The notes: a model not told the origin generated them from the letters alone. Counted from the stretch's first letter, positions 18,552 through 38,451 are shown. The stretch is 64,000 bases of DNA from Polytrichum commune (GCA_950295325.1 CATNTY010000003.1:1-64000), one strand, 5' to 3'. Translations and numbers: made by a program.

Positions 18552-18892
18552 TAATCCCCCTCCATCCGAGGGTGAGGTACTATAGGCCTCATCCTCTGAA
18601 GGATGCCCCGGCAGGGGATGGATGGTTTTACCCACCAACCCCGAAGGGATTACGTACATCAAAGATGACACCCGCCTGCGATAAAGCTCGGCGGGGTAAT
18701 ACATAATGGGGAAAATGTGTTGATATCTACAATATCAAATTATATTTCATTAATACCATACTCCCTGGTTAGTTTACCCTATTCAAGGGATGGTGGGTAG
18801 TACACGGCACCATCCTTGAATTAGGGGCCTCAGCAGATGTCGTTTTTTTTGTATCATAAAACGAGGCTATTTAGCCTACCGCGCAAATGGTC

Positions 18893-19007
18893 CCCTTTGT
18901 CTAATTGAATCCCGTTGGTCTGACTAGACCAACGTTATTCAATTTTGGCAAAGCAATTCTGACTGATGCTGGTCTAGACAGACCAGCACAAGTCAGAAAA
19001 CTTTGCG
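18893..19007 (-). repeat. Family D double hairpin (copy D1)
   Basis: Family D consists of TTTTCTGAC...GTCAGAA enclosing GCTGGTCTGTCTAGACCAGC, a linker, and TTGAAT...ATTCAA enclosing CGTTGGTCTAGTCAGACCAACG. Here flank and linker are CCTTTGTC, GGCAAAGC and CTTTGCG. Confidence 0.9.
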
Positions 19008-19199
19008 CTCTGCAGATGGGGAAACTCCGTACTCGTGATCATTCACAATAATTTATTAAGGACTTACCCATTTTTGAGTACTGCAGCGTAGCTGCTGTAA
19101 TGTACAGAAAAGCGCGGTCTAAGGGAAAACACTGCGGATTCCCATTAGGGAGCCCAGCCCTAGAATACTCGGACATGTGCCGTAGGTCCGGTTTTCCGC

Positions 19200-19327
19200 T
19201 TCTGGTTCATCAAAGATGGCGCAGAACCCTAACCTCAAAACTAATTCTTTAAGAATTAGTTTCCCTTTCAGGGAAGAGTACGATTTGGCCATCATGATCT
19301 AAGATCATGATGCGCAAATCGGGGGTC
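19200..19327 (-). repeat. Family F palindrome with AATTCTTTAAGAATT block (copy F3)
   Basis: Reverse orientation of the unit at 5048 and 10916, including the ACCCTAACCTC flank and a TTCAGGGAAGAGTACG join. Confidence 0.8.
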
Positions 19328-19474
19328 GGGAAAACGTATAGATAAATTTCGGGAAATATTCTATAAACTATCACTCCCCTCTTTTTTTTGATATTTACCG
19401 TCCGTGTTATCTTTGCTGATCCCGCCTGCGGTGTTGATCTTTTTACTCCTAACTTTTCTCGTAGCGTACTCCGA

Positions 19475-19555
19475 TCCCTGCGGAATAGGACGTGCGTAGC
19501 CGTCCCCCTCCGCAGGGACTGTAAATTGGCGTCTTACGACGGTCAATTTACAGTT
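19475..19555 (+). repeat. Family B double hairpin (copy B4)
   Basis: Short form, both hairpins intact. Confidence 0.9.
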
Positions 19556-19616
19556 GGCTTACCCAATTGGGCTCGGTCATCTCTGATGTGTGGCAGCCAG
19601 TACTTCGCAAATGGTC

Positions 19617-19732
19617 CCCTTTGTCTAATTGAATCCCGTTGGTCTGACTAGACCAACGTTATTCAATTTTGGCAAAGCAATTCTGACTGATGCTGGTCTA
19701 GACAGACCAGCACAAGTCAGAAAACTTTGCGA
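19617..19732 (-). repeat. Family D double hairpin (copy D2)
   Basis: Same flank and linker (CCTTTGTC, GGCAAAGC, CTTTGCG) as D1; both are preceded by CGCAAATGGTC, so flanking sequence was copied too. Confidence 0.9.
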
Positions 19733-19980
19733 GGTCCCAAATTAAAGGAGCTAAATCGGTGGAACTCTTTAGCTTTCAACAGGTAATTGGCAAAGAAAAA
19801 GCTTTGCGGTCATCATTGTTGTCATGTAAACAAAAGAAGCGAAATACGGATCATAAAAGATGACAAAGAAGACGCCTCCTTGCTCCGACACAGGCACCAA
19901 TTGCCGCCATAGTGTCGAAGCAGGTCCCTTCCCGATTCACATAAGCGATAAGACCTGGAAAACATAGCTTTTTGCATCTA

Positions 19981-20128
19981 CCCCTCAGGTTTTCTGACTT
20001 AAGCTGGTCTGGCTAGACCAGCTTCAGTCATAATTACCTGAGTAAAATAGATGCAGGTTGGTCTAGGCAGACCAACCTGAATCTATTAACGAAGGGCTCC
20101 TTTGGAGTCCGGAGAGGGCCCGAAGGAG
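19981..20128 (+). repeat. Family E double hairpin with extension (copy E2)
   Basis: Full form ending CTCCTTTGGAGTCCGGAGAGG. Confidence 0.9.
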
Positions 20129-20352
20129 CGAAGCAAAACGCCTAATTTCTATTGGCCCCCATAACTAAGCCCGAAGACCATAGCACTCCCAATAAATTTT
20201 GGGGATTATTGGGGAGTAGTCGTCGGCTGCCATAATTTTGGATTCTTCGCATCGGAACCCCTATTTTGTCATGGGCCTTCGGTCCTTAGACAAAAATGGG
20301 GTTATTTACCGTTCGTCTTAAAAGAAGAACATAGCATAAATTAAGGCATCTA

Positions 20353-20500
20353 CCCCTCAGGTTTTCTGACTTAAGCTGGTCTGGCTAGACCAGCTTCAGT
20401 CATAATTACCTGAGTAAAATAGATGCAGGTTGGTCTAGGCAGACCAACCTGAATCTATTAACGAAGGGCTCCTTTGGAGTCCGGAGAGGACCCGAAGGAG
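20353..20500 (+). repeat. Family E double hairpin with extension (copy E3)
   Basis: Almost identical to E2, 372 bp away, and both preceded by GCATCTA. Confidence 0.9.
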
Positions 20501-20733
20501 CGATGCTGAACCTTTAATTTCCCACGGTAAATTAGTGTTTATTTGGCAAAAATCAATTACTGCAGCTGTGATGCAGTACTCCCAAATGTTTATGGGTTAT
20601 AAGTGGTTCTCCCTAAGCAAACCATCCAGGGTTCACTTCCGTTGGTCAACCACACCCCTATTTTGTCATGGGCCTTCGGTCCTTAGACAAAATGGGGTTA
20701 GGGCTAAAACAATTTGGGGTCATTAAAAATTAA

Positions 20734-20816
20734 GGAATAGTTTCCATCGGTAAGGTAAGACGATTGCTAATTGTTCGGGCTAAATACCCTTAGGTGTTCG
20801 ATTCACCTCTATTCCG
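20734..20816 (+). tRNA. trnS: tRNA-Ser (GCU)
   Basis: Class II tRNA: acceptor GGAATAG/CTATTCC perfect, anticodon loop TTGCTAA (GCT), long variable arm GGGCTAAATACCC, T arm AGGTG TTCGATT CACCT, discriminator G. Confidence 0.9.
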
Positions 20817-20911
20817 TTTTTGTGCCGTACTCCAAATTGGTTATGGGCTGTAAGTCCTTTAACCATTTTGTTGTTTTATTTTATAAAAGAAATAACAGAA
20901 ACAAAAACCCC

Positions 20912-20993
20912 AAAAAGCTTTTCAGCACCAGCGTCAATATGAAAAGAGAAGCCACAATATGACACGTTGGCTATTCTCAACAAATGCTAAAGA
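20912..20993 (+). pseudogene. Duplicate of the cox1 leader and first 12 codons
   Basis: The leader block AAAAAGCTTTTCAGCACCAGC matches 22316-22340, and ATG at 20959 opens [11 protein letters not shown], the same peptide as cox1 at 22364 but with synonymous differences in several codons. Homology ends after AAAGA at 20993, and the frame then reads an unrelated 17-residue tail. Either this was the original start displaced by a HEG insertion, or it came with the insertion. Confidence 0.75.
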
Positions 20994-21455
20994 ACCCCTA
21001 TATCGGCTATTTAAGATAAAAGAAGTGGTATTAAAACCTGACTTTTAATATTTCCCAGAGGAGAGCTAATCCTCTTTAAAATGTAAGCTGATACCCTAAA
21101 ACAAATTGCTATAAACCCCAAGCATAGAAATGTTGTTGACATCTCTTAGCTTTAAATTCTCTCGGCTAAGAATTATGCCGAGAAGAATTTCTCTTGGTAA
21201 AGAGCCGTCTCGTCGAGACAGGCTCTTAACCTCAGATTTGTCTGTGGCTATGCCATGGACTAGGCTAATCTTGGTACTTAACACTTTTGAGACATAGCTT
21301 AACCTGAGTGCCAGGAACCCTTTAATCCGAGATTGTTACCCTTCTCGGGAAACAACCTCGACCGCTCGAAGTTTTCTCTCAGTACATTTCTGTACTGAAG
21401 AGGGAAATTAGAAAATACTGTGTAACCGTATCTTATCCTATTATTTAATTAATTA
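20994..21455 (+). other. Structured region between duplicated cox1 start and HEG
   Basis: Contains several clean hairpins (GAGCCGTCTCGTCGAGACAGGCTC; CTCGGCTAAG...CCGAG; CTCAGTACATTTCTGTACTGAAG). It may be a degraded intron core, but I could not assign P, Q, R and S elements or a group II domain V. Confidence 0.4.
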
Positions 21456-22199
21456 ATGCAAAAAAACAATTTACTTATTTTACTAATTCTAATAGCGCCT
21501 TATGCGCTGTTATGTTCAAACCACCCTTTAGAGGTTATTTTACTATGTTCTTTAGTGCCTGTAAAACCAGAATCTAGAATGACAAAATTGGAAAGAGACA
21601 AATTTTCTCTTACTCCCCAGTTAGGAGAAATCCTTGTGGGGCTTTTACTGGGCGATCTGAGTGCTCGAAGACCCAAACCTTCTGCAAACACCAGACTACT
21701 GTTTGCCCAAAGTATAATACATGAAGATTACCTCCTCCATTTGTACGATGTGTTTAAGGACTTTTGTAAGTCAGCCCCTAAAACAGTTACTCCAATGGCA
21801 CATAAAAAAACTGACAAAGTCTATCCTTATATAAGATTTGAAGCAAGATCTTTACCCTGCTTTAATTTTTATTACGATCTTTTTTATTCGGATGGGAAAA
21901 AGGTTGTTCCATCAAATATAGGTGAAATATTGACACCTTTGAGCCTTAGCTATTGGCTTGCTGATGATGGTTGCTTCCACATTAGAGATTACGATATTTA
22001 TCTCTGCACAAATGGTTTTACCTTTGCAGAAACAAATCTATTAATAAGTGTTCTTAAAGAAAAATTCAATTTAGAATGTTCTAGAATACTACAAAAAAAT
22101 AAATACATGATTAGAATCTCCAGAAAAAGCTTACCTGTTGTACAATCTTTATTAAAGGACTCAATGCCTACTATGATGAAATATAAAATAGGTCTTTAA
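21456..22199 (+). CDS. LAGLIDADG homing endonuclease with hydrophobic N-terminus
   Basis: 247 aa, intact. Prefix LLILLILIAPYALLC, then VILLCSLVPVKPESRM. Motif 1 LVGLLLGDL near residue 62, motif 2 LSYWLADDG near residue 169, C-terminus MMKYKIGL. It lies between the two copies of the cox1 5' end, so it probably travelled with, or caused, that duplication. Confidence 0.88.
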   Translation: MQKNNLLILLILIAPYALLCSNHPLEVILLCSLVPVKPESRMTKLERDKFSLTPQLGEILVGLLLGDLSARRPKPSANTRLLFAQSIIHEDYLLHLYDVFKDFCKSAPKTVTPMAHKKTDKVYPYIRFEARSLPCFNFYYDLFYSDGKKVVPSNIGEILTPLSLSYWLADDGCFHIRDYDIYLCTNGFTFAETNLLISVLKEKFNLECSRILQKNKYMIRISRKSLPVVQSLLKDSMPTMMKYKIGL

Positions 22200-22296
22200 G
22201 GTCCATATCAATTATTAAATATTATAACCCCTCCCACCCTGGCTTATTGGTCGTGAAGCTGTGTTTGAATTGAAGGAGGGCATACTTAATTAAATT

Positions 22297-22308
22297 AAAT
22301 AAAAGAGA
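22297..22308 (+). promoter_or_regulatory. AATAAAAGAGA box upstream of cox1
   Basis: Located 56-67 bp before the cox1 ATG. The same box precedes rns, tRNA-Val and several HEGs. Promoter or transcript-processing role is inferred from position only. Confidence 0.4.
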
Positions 22309-22345
22309 ACAACATAAAAAGCTTTTTAGCACCAGCGTCAATTAG

Positions 22346-32490
<10,145 letters not shown>

Positions 32491-32958
32491 TAAAGCCGAG
32501 CATTATTTCGGCTTGCAAATCATTTCACAGGAAATTTATCTTCCTCTTCAAAACTAATTCTTTAAGAATTAGTTTCCCTGAAATGGAAGAAGCAAAAATT
32601 CCGAAAAAGTTAAATGCCTAGATCAAAATGGTAAAAATGGCATAATTTTCTCGGCTTGGCCGAGGAATTAAGCCCAAATCACTCGATTAAGTTAAGAACC
32701 CCTTTAAAAATAAAGTAATTCACTGACCCGCCTGCAGTTTTTTCGTTGTCACCATCCGAGGGAAGACGTCTCATCCTAGCGGGCGACTATGGGAAACCTT
32801 CGCTATCCCGCCCCACAGGGCTCGTTCCTCTTCTCAATAAGCACAGCTTATTTTACCCTTAGCGTCACTGCGTGACGCCGGGTCGGATTTTCACGAACTC
32901 CAAAACTGCCGACCCTGAACTTGGGAATTTTCCAGACCTTTCCAAGTTAAAATCCCGA

Positions 32959-33039
32959 TCCCTGCGGAATAGGACGTGCGTAGCCGTCCCCCTCCGCAGG
33001 GACTGTAAATTGGCGTCTTACGACGGTCAATTTACAGTT
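32959..33039 (+). repeat. Family B double hairpin (copy B5)
   Basis: Short form; flanked by CCGATC as in B4, B7 and B14. Confidence 0.9.
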
Positions 33040-33528
33040 GGCTTAGCCAATCGGGGTATAAACCAAATCCCTTCCCGTCTCCATTTTATCCTGATTCTGT
33101 CTGGGTAAAGATTTCATTAAAACAAATTCCTTTCGGACATGCTCGAAAAGCTGTCGATTTACTGGCATCCGCCCAGTTAAGCGGGATGTCTGTTTTTAGA
33201 ATTAAATTAACCTTCGTCTGGATCTACCCGGCTAAAACCCCAGCTAAGCCGTGGGCTTAAGCCCACAGCTGGCAATTTATAGGGAAGATATTAGCCCGAC
33301 ACTATGGCGTCAATTGACGCCTGTGGCGGATCCAGGGGGACGAGGGGAGATTTACCGCCTAATTTACCGCCTCCAAGGTAGGGGGTAAATTGGGGTCCCG
33401 CAGCTACGCTTCGGGACGCCATGTCCACACAGTGTGGGGTGACTCTGCCTTAACAAGTTAAGACAAGATCAGCTACCCCGATACTTTGCAGCATAGCTGC
33501 AAAAGTGGCGGGGCCACCTCGTTTGGAT

Positions 33529-33607
33529 TCCCTGCGGAATAGGACGTGCGTAGCCGTCCCCCTCCGCAGGGACTGTAAATTGGCGTCTTACGACGGTCAA
33601 TTTACTG
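33529..33607 (+). repeat. Family B double hairpin (copy B6)
   Basis: Short form ending TTTACTGTGGGG. Confidence 0.9.
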
Positions 33608-33727
33608 TGGGGTTATATTCAAAATTCTATTTGTTTCGAAGATTCAAAGATTAAATTAGAGACATCTCTAACCACTTCAAGTTTTTCCTTACACAAATTT
33701 CCGGCCGCCTAATTACCCATTAGCCTA

Positions 33728-33796
33728 GCCCGGGTGCCCGGGTGCCCGGGTGCCCGGGTGCCCGGGTGCCCGGGTGCCCGGGTGCCCACCCGGGCT
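33728..33796 (+). repeat. 8-bp GC tandem array closed by an inverted end
   Basis: GCCCGGGT repeated seven times, then GCCCACCCGGGC. Each unit is itself nearly palindromic (CCCGGG), so the whole array can fold in several registers. Confidence 0.92.
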
Positions 33797-34008
33797 GGTC
33801 CTATGGAAAATCCTGGAATTTATTTAAGTTTTACCCGAACGACTTAGCGTTCCAGTGATACGCTGGGCCGGGGCTGACCTCCCCCTCAGGGTCGGGGTAA
33901 GGAACCCTTAATTTATTTTCTTTCTCGGTCTCGGATAATATATAATAATAACCGGACCTAGATAAAATCAATTAGAGAAGCAGAGAGCAAAAGTTACTCA
34001 AATAAAAC

Positions 34009-34167
34009 ATGCCACAATTACTTCCATTTTACTTTGTAAATCAAATGTCATTTTCATTTTTAACATTGATTGCATTAATATATGTTTTTTCTAAATACAT
34101 CCTACCCGTGTTTACTTTCCAACAAGTAATAAGAATGTATATTACAAAACTAAGCAACAAATCTTAA
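34009..34167 (+). CDS. atp8: ATP synthase subunit 8
   Basis: 52 aa starting [17 protein letters not shown], the hallmark MPQL N-terminus, one membrane helix ([16 protein letters not shown]) and a short basic C-terminus ([12 protein letters not shown]), TAA. Stator subunit of the F1Fo ATP synthase membrane sector. An AATAAAA-like motif lies just upstream. Confidence 0.93.
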   Translation: MPQLLPFYFVNQMSFSFLTLIALIYVFSKYILPVFTFQQVIRMYITKLSNKS

Positions 34168-34468
34168 TAACCCGGCCTCGCCTAATGCAGCTGAGCTGCT
34201 AAACCGGATGGCCTGGGAGCCGTATATGGTTAAATAACAAGATAGAAAAAAAAATGAAAATTGATTTTACAGGGGCTAGTCCGTTGGTTCATGGGAGCTA
34301 AAGCTCGGCTTTAGCGACCCCTTTTTCAACCTAAATTTCTCTATACGTTTTCCCTTCTGCGCCATCTTTGATGAACCAGAAGTGGAAAACCGGACCTACG
34401 GCCCGTGATAAATAACACGTTTTGCTAGCTCCCGGCAAAGGCCGCGCTTGGTGGTGTAATCCCCACCA

Positions 34469-34590
34469 AATGGTCTCCTTTGTCTAATTGAATCCCGTTG
34501 GTCTGACTAGACCAACGTTATTCAATTTTGGCAAAGCAATTCTGACTGATGCTGGTCTAGACAGACCAGCACAAGTCAGAAAACTTTGCG
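34469..34590 (-). repeat. Family D double hairpin (copy D5)
   Basis: Flanks CCTTTGTC and CTTTGCG, linker GGCAAAGC. Confidence 0.9.
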
Positions 34591-34675
34591 CGCCCCACAA
34601 GTGAGGTGTATGGCTCGGTAAGCCGACACGACGGCGTCAATTGCCGCCGGTGTCGGGGCATCTGCGGTGCTCCGA

Positions 34676-34788
34676 TCCCTGCGGAATAGGACGTGCGTAG
34701 CCGTCCCCCTCCGCAGGGACTGTGATTCTCTTTTTGCTAGGGACCTACGGCCCATGCAAAAAGCGTCTTACGACCGTCGAATCACTGT
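34676..34788 (+). repeat. Family B double hairpin, long form (copy B7)
   Basis: Second hairpin GTGATTC...GAATCAC with the CTTTTTGC/GCAAAAAG arm. Confidence 0.9.
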
Positions 34789-35106
34789 GAGTATACCCCA
34801 GTAGTTTATTGGGGAGCTCATCGGGCCTACGCGACAGCGTCATTTGTGCCGGCCGTGTCGGGGAAAATAAAAGAGAGTTAAGATAAACTAAAACTGGAAT
34901 TTATTTAAGTAATTATAACAATTTTACATGGCGTCGAATTTCATTTTGTTTGAGCTTCGCGGTCAACTTTGTTGTCCGGAAGCGATGACAAAAATTGCCG
35001 ACGCATTTTTAAATAGATTTAGTTAAGGTCCTTGGGGTTTTCAGGTACAAGTTATAATTTCTAAGCGAAAAGATTCGCGGTAATAAAAAAGTAAATTAAC
35101 AATTTT

Positions 35107-35198
35107 ACTCAGCGCTCTTTGATCGCCCAAAGGGCGGCCTAAGCGCTGAGTACTCCTAATCGGTGATTTGCGAAGGCAAATCTACACCGATTATTTGG
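35107..35198 (-). repeat. Family C double hairpin (copy C6)
   Basis: Both hairpins present and compact, joined by TACTCCT. Confidence 0.9.
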
Positions 35199-35488
35199 GG
35201 TATGTAAAGGCTAAACCTCTCATTTTCTAATTTAACTCCAATTTTTCTACGGACCTATGGCCCGTGAAAAATTAGGAGCGCCGAATCACAGATTCCGGTG
35301 ATAAGCCGAGCTAAAGCTCATGAAAAATGACAAATTTGACTATTTTATTTCGCTTCCGGACAACAGTGTTGACCGTTTTGACAAGTTTTGGTGAAATAGA
35401 ATAAGGCACATAAGATTGTGCAATTGTTACTCCTGTATCCCCCCTATTATCAATTATCAATTTTCAATTTAAATTTCAAATAATAAGT

Positions 35489-35556
35489 ACTGCAGCTGCG
35501 CTGCATTACTCCAAAATAGCTATGGGCTGTAAGTCCTTACACCGTTTTGGTGTTTT
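35489..35556 (+). repeat. Family G element
   Basis: TACTGCAGCTGCGCTGCATTACTCC, then CTATGGGCTGTAAGTCC and ACACCGTTTTGGTG. Confidence 0.7.
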
Positions 35557-36208
35557 AATAGTTTATAATTAATAGTTTATAGTTCATGATATATTCAATG
35601 GAAAACAACTAATAAAAAATCAATTATTTCCATCAGTCAATATTGCAAACTTTATTTCCCCCTGCAAAGGGTGGAAGGCTCAAAAACTTGGTTTATGAGC
35701 CTAACCTTTGGCATGGTTGCCCTCGTCATAGGATTGGGGGCCCAACCACCTTTTGATGGATGAACCACCAACCTCGAACGAGGGGAAAAATAAAACTCTA
35801 GAACTCCGCTGTCCCCTGGAAATATTTGCAGGTTTTCTCGATTCTTTGCATCGGTAAGGTCCCTGCTCCGACACAGTGTCGGCGTTTTTTTACTCATAAA
35901 AACGACCTAACTGGCGCGGTATAATAGCCCGCCAGCAAAAGCCAGACGGGGACGTCTGCTGTGTCATCTGTGGTGACCCCACCCAACCGGGCGGGTGTAA
36001 AACCAAGAGTTCGAGGGAAATAAAGGAGTAATATAAACATAATAAGTCTTGCAGATTATCTAACTTGGGTGTTAACCCACTACCAAATAAATCCCCTTTT
36101 GGATACGAGAATTGCACTCCAATCATTAGTTTTTGGCTTCATCAGCCAAAATTCTAATCATAATTTAAGCGAGTAGGTCTGGTCAGACCAACTCGGTTAA
36201 ATTTAGGG

Positions 36209-36331
36209 TCCCTGCGGAATAGGACGTGCGTAGCCGGCCCCCTCCGCAGGGACTGTGATTCTCTTTTTGCTAGGGACCTACGGCCCATGCAAAAAGCGTC
36301 TTACGACCGTCTTACGACCGTCGAATCACAG
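36209..36331 (+). repeat. Family B double hairpin, long form (copy B8)
   Basis: Contains a duplicated CGTCTTACGAC in the loop, as also seen in B13 at 42082. Confidence 0.88.
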
Positions 36332-36345
36332 TTTGATTACAAAGA

Positions 36346-36426
36346 TTCCCTGCGGAATAGGCCGTGCGTAGCCGTCCCCCTCCGCAGGGACTGTAAATTG
36401 GCGTCTTACGACGGTCAATTTACTGT
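36346..36426 (+). repeat. Family B double hairpin (copy B9)
   Basis: Short form, 15 bp after B8. Confidence 0.9.
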
Positions 36427-36473
36427 GGGGTTACATATTTATTCTGGCATAAAAGGTCACTAAGGGTCCATAA

Positions 36474-36649
36474 CCCCTATTTACCCTAAGGACCGAACTA
36501 TTCTTGCCAGCATTAAGCTGGCAATAATAAGGTTTTACCGGCTCGTGTCAATTTCATTGACCGGGCGGTAAAACTTTAGAGGCCCATCTAAGTATTGGCT
36601 GCCGGACATCACAGATGACCGGTAGTCAATACGAGGAGGAAAATAGGGG
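36474..36649 (-). repeat. Family A repeat, partial, reversed (copy A7)
   Basis: Lacks the GC-rich first half; carries an extra TGCCAGCATTAAGCTGGCA hairpin where other copies read CCTTCGG. Confidence 0.85.
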
Positions 36650-36693
36650 AAATGAAACTTTTAACCCCTTCTTTGGCTTGTAAATATAAAAGA

Positions 36694-36766
36694 GGTAGAA
36701 TTAATTTAATTGGCAAAATGGCTTCTTGTGGCGAAGCTTTTTACGGTTCAAGTCCGTAATTTTACC
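36694..36766 (+). tRNA. trnH: tRNA-His (GUG) with G-1
   Basis: Acceptor GTAGAAT/ATTTTAC preceded by an extra G (36694) facing C73, the tRNA-His identity pair. D stem ATTT/AAAT, anticodon stem GCTTC/GAAGC with loop TTGTGGC (GTG), T arm TACGG TTCAAGT CCGTA. Confidence 0.9.
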
Positions 36767-36872
36767 CTGACATATCTCTGGCATCCGCACTCTCGGGTCA
36801 TGTTTACACGACCCTATGAGTGCGAGATGCAGCGCGCCTAATTTTCCACCGCGTCTCTCTTTGGTGGAGCCG

Positions 36873-36989
36873 CGCAAAGTTTTCTGACTTGTGCTGGTCT
36901 GTCTAGACCAGCATCAGTCAGAATTGCTTTGCCAAAATTGAATAACGTTGGTCTAGTCAGACCAACGGGATTCAATTAGACAAAGGGGA
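36873..36989 (+). repeat. Family D double hairpin (copy D6)
   Basis: Flanks GCAAAG and GACAAAGG, linker GCTTTGCC, as in D3 and D9. Confidence 0.9.
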
Positions 36990-37169
36990 CCATTTGCGCG
37001 CTTTTGCGGATCCAGTAGTTCCGGTTCGATTATGGATTATAATCAATTAATTTCGTTAATTGCCAGGTCTAGCCATTGGTTAAAACCAATGGCTCACCTG
37101 GCAATCTGTTTTAAATGAGTCTATTCATCTACTTTATTCGCACTATTAAGATATGGATGTAACCAATCT

Positions 37170-37305
37170 TCTCAGCGCTCTTTGTTCGCCCAAAGGGCGG
37201 CCTAAGCGCTGAGAACTCCCCTGCGGAGGGGGACGGCTACGCACGTCCTATTCCGCAGGGAATAATCGGTGATTTGCGAAGGCAAATCTACACCGATTAT
37301 TTGGG
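37170..37305 (-). repeat. Nested family C/B palindromes (copies C7, B10)
   Basis: A reversed family B hairpin 1 (37217-37262) sits between the two family C hairpins. The open frame of the next ORF starts at its 3' edge. Confidence 0.85.
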
Positions 37306-37719
37306 GTGTTTATTAGATACGCGGAACTGGATAATAACGATCCGAAGGCAAGACTAACTCTTTCTTCAATAATAAATAAAACACAACAAGTCCCAGCGAC
37401 TGAGATTAACTTCCCATCGACAACCAACTTGTCGGAATGGGGTGTTGTTGTTAAACTATCACCAACTATTTCTATTGTTACGGGCTATATTGAAAACACC
37501 ATATACTCTGTTGATAGCAGTGCAATTTTTGATAATTCCACAGGTATTACATCAGAAACACGGAATGTAAGGGTAATCGATAAAAATACTGGGACAGTTA
37601 TAAATCAATTCCAAGATTTCATTCCCGACATTACTAAAGACAGTTTGGAAAATCAATTTACAATAGTGTATGTTGATGGAGTAAGGGATATGTTTTCAGT
37701 ACGATCACCGGCTAATTGA
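37306..37719 (+). CDS. Unrecognised ORF, possibly 5'-truncated
   Basis: 137 codons with GTG at 37306 as first possible start, immediately after a palindrome, so the N-terminus may be missing. Contains RYAELDNNDPKARLTLSS, WGVVVKLSPTISIVTGYIEN and GTVINQFQDFIPDITKDS. Predominantly polar, no membrane helix, not a homing endonuclease or respiratory protein that I know. Codon use is more even (ACG, GTC, CCG) than in the host genes. Could derive from a mitochondrial plasmid; unproven. Confidence 0.5.
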   Translation: MFIRYAELDNNDPKARLTLSSIINKTQQVPATEINFPSTTNLSEWGVVVKLSPTISIVTGYIENTIYSVDSSAIFDNSTGITSETRNVRVIDKNTGTVINQFQDFIPDITKDSLENQFTIVYVDGVRDMFSVRSPAN

Positions 37720-37775
37720 TCATTATAGCTTTTTTAGTCTTTTTTTGAAATAATAAAAGACAATTATCTAAAAAC

Positions 37776-38087
37776 ATGAAAACAAAATCAAGAACAATAA
37801 TATATACTGTGAAAGAACAGGATAAAATACTTCCACTTGAAGAAATGAATGATAGAAGTAAGTTTGTATTATATAAATTATCTTACTTCAAAAATATCAG
37901 ACTAACAATGAGATACATAACTAAAGAGGGGATTCACTATAGTATCCTTTCTATTACAGAATTAGCAGATTTAAAAAATAAAGAGGACCTGATTGCTAAA
38001 TATATTGTAGATAGAATTATACTTGGAATTCCCCACAATTTAGTTGACATACATTCACTGTATTTATGTTATCCATACGAGAAATAA
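37776..38087 (+). CDS. Unrecognised ORF with upstream AATAAAAGA box
   Basis: 103 codons, ATG start. Polar and charged: MKTKSRTIIYTVKEQDKILP, YLSYFKNIRL-type and VDRIILGIPHNLVDIHSLYL. ATAATAAAAGACAATTA lies 20-30 bp before the ATG. Same strand as and 56 bp after the previous ORF, so they may form a unit. Function unknown. Confidence 0.45.
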   Translation: MKTKSRTIIYTVKEQDKILPLEEMNDRSKFVLYKLSYFKNIRLTMRYITKEGIHYSILSITELADLKNKEDLIAKYIVDRIILGIPHNLVDIHSLYLCYPYEK

Positions 38088-38133
38088 TTAGGTGTCTAAT
38101 ATTGAGCTTATTCTAATAGTTTCTCTATCTACC

Positions 38134-38311
38134 TACTCAGCGCTCTTTGATCGCCCAAAGGGCGGCCTAAGCGCTGAGTACTCCTAACTGTAAATAGACC
38201 GTCGTAAGACGCCAATTTACAGTCCCTGCGGAGGGGGACGGCTACGCACGTCCTATTCCGCAGGGAATAATCGGTGATTTGCGAAGGCAAATCTACACCG
38301 ATTATTTGGGG
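38134..38311 (-). repeat. Nested family C/B palindromes (copies C8, B11)
   Basis: A complete reversed family B element (38186-38267) lies between the family C hairpins, the same position as in C1, C5 and C7. Confidence 0.88.
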
Positions 38312-38407
38312 TAATAATTAACTACACGGGGACGAAATCAAATAAAAGAATCTAAATGATTTACTGTCTTCTATCTGGTGATATCGATCTTAACAACGCC
38401 TGTCTAC

Positions 38408-38451
38408 GCCCTGCGAAATAGGACGTGCGTAGCCGTCCCCCTTCGCAGGGA
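38408..38451 (+). repeat. Family B hairpin 1 alone (copy B12)
   Basis: CCCTGCGAAATAGG...CTTCGCAGGG; the stem base change GGA to GAA is compensated by TCC to TTC. Confidence 0.85.

Larger units (their letters stand above)
18552..20733. other. nad5 to tRNA-Ser spacer, repeat-dense
   Basis: About 2.2 kb without a gene. It holds family D (18893, 19617), family B (19475), family F (19273), two near-identical family E copies with shared flanks (19981, 20353) and family G fragments. A segment at 18741-18775 repeats TTCATTAATACCATACTCCCT from 12967-12990 next to the inverted-repeat HEG. Confidence 0.6.
32491..34008. other. cox1 to atp8 spacer
   Basis: No gene recognised. It contains the AATTCTTTAAGAATT palindrome (32555), CTGGCATCCGCCCAGTT hairpins (33163), two family B copies, a GC tandem array, and two fragments of the 5' part of cox1 intron 2: 33066-33115 matches 24263-24310 and 33650-33683 matches 24314-24350. 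Confidence 0.6.
34168..36693. other. atp8 to tRNA-His spacer, repeat-dense
   Basis: About 2.5 kb with no recognisable gene. The longest ORFs (reverse strand, 35652-36126) run through low-complexity and palindromic DNA and have no family motif. Holds D5, B7, C6, a family G copy, B8, B9 and A7. An ATAAAAGAGA-type box is at 34865. Confidence 0.6.
36767..37305. other. Spacer after tRNA-His
   Basis: Holds a CTGGCATCCGCACTC hairpin, family D copy D6, a TGCCAGG...CCTGGCA hairpin near 37060 and nested palindromes C7/B10. No gene recognised. Confidence 0.55.

Noticed and set aside
20994-21455. Group II intron between the two cox1 starts
   Set aside because: No domain V-type hairpin or GTGCG-type 5' end is visible, and the ORF that follows is a LAGLIDADG nuclease, not a reverse transcriptase.
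37017-37045. T-arm-like TCCGG TTCGATT ATGGA
   Set aside because: No acceptor, D or anticodon arm around it; at best a tRNA fragment.
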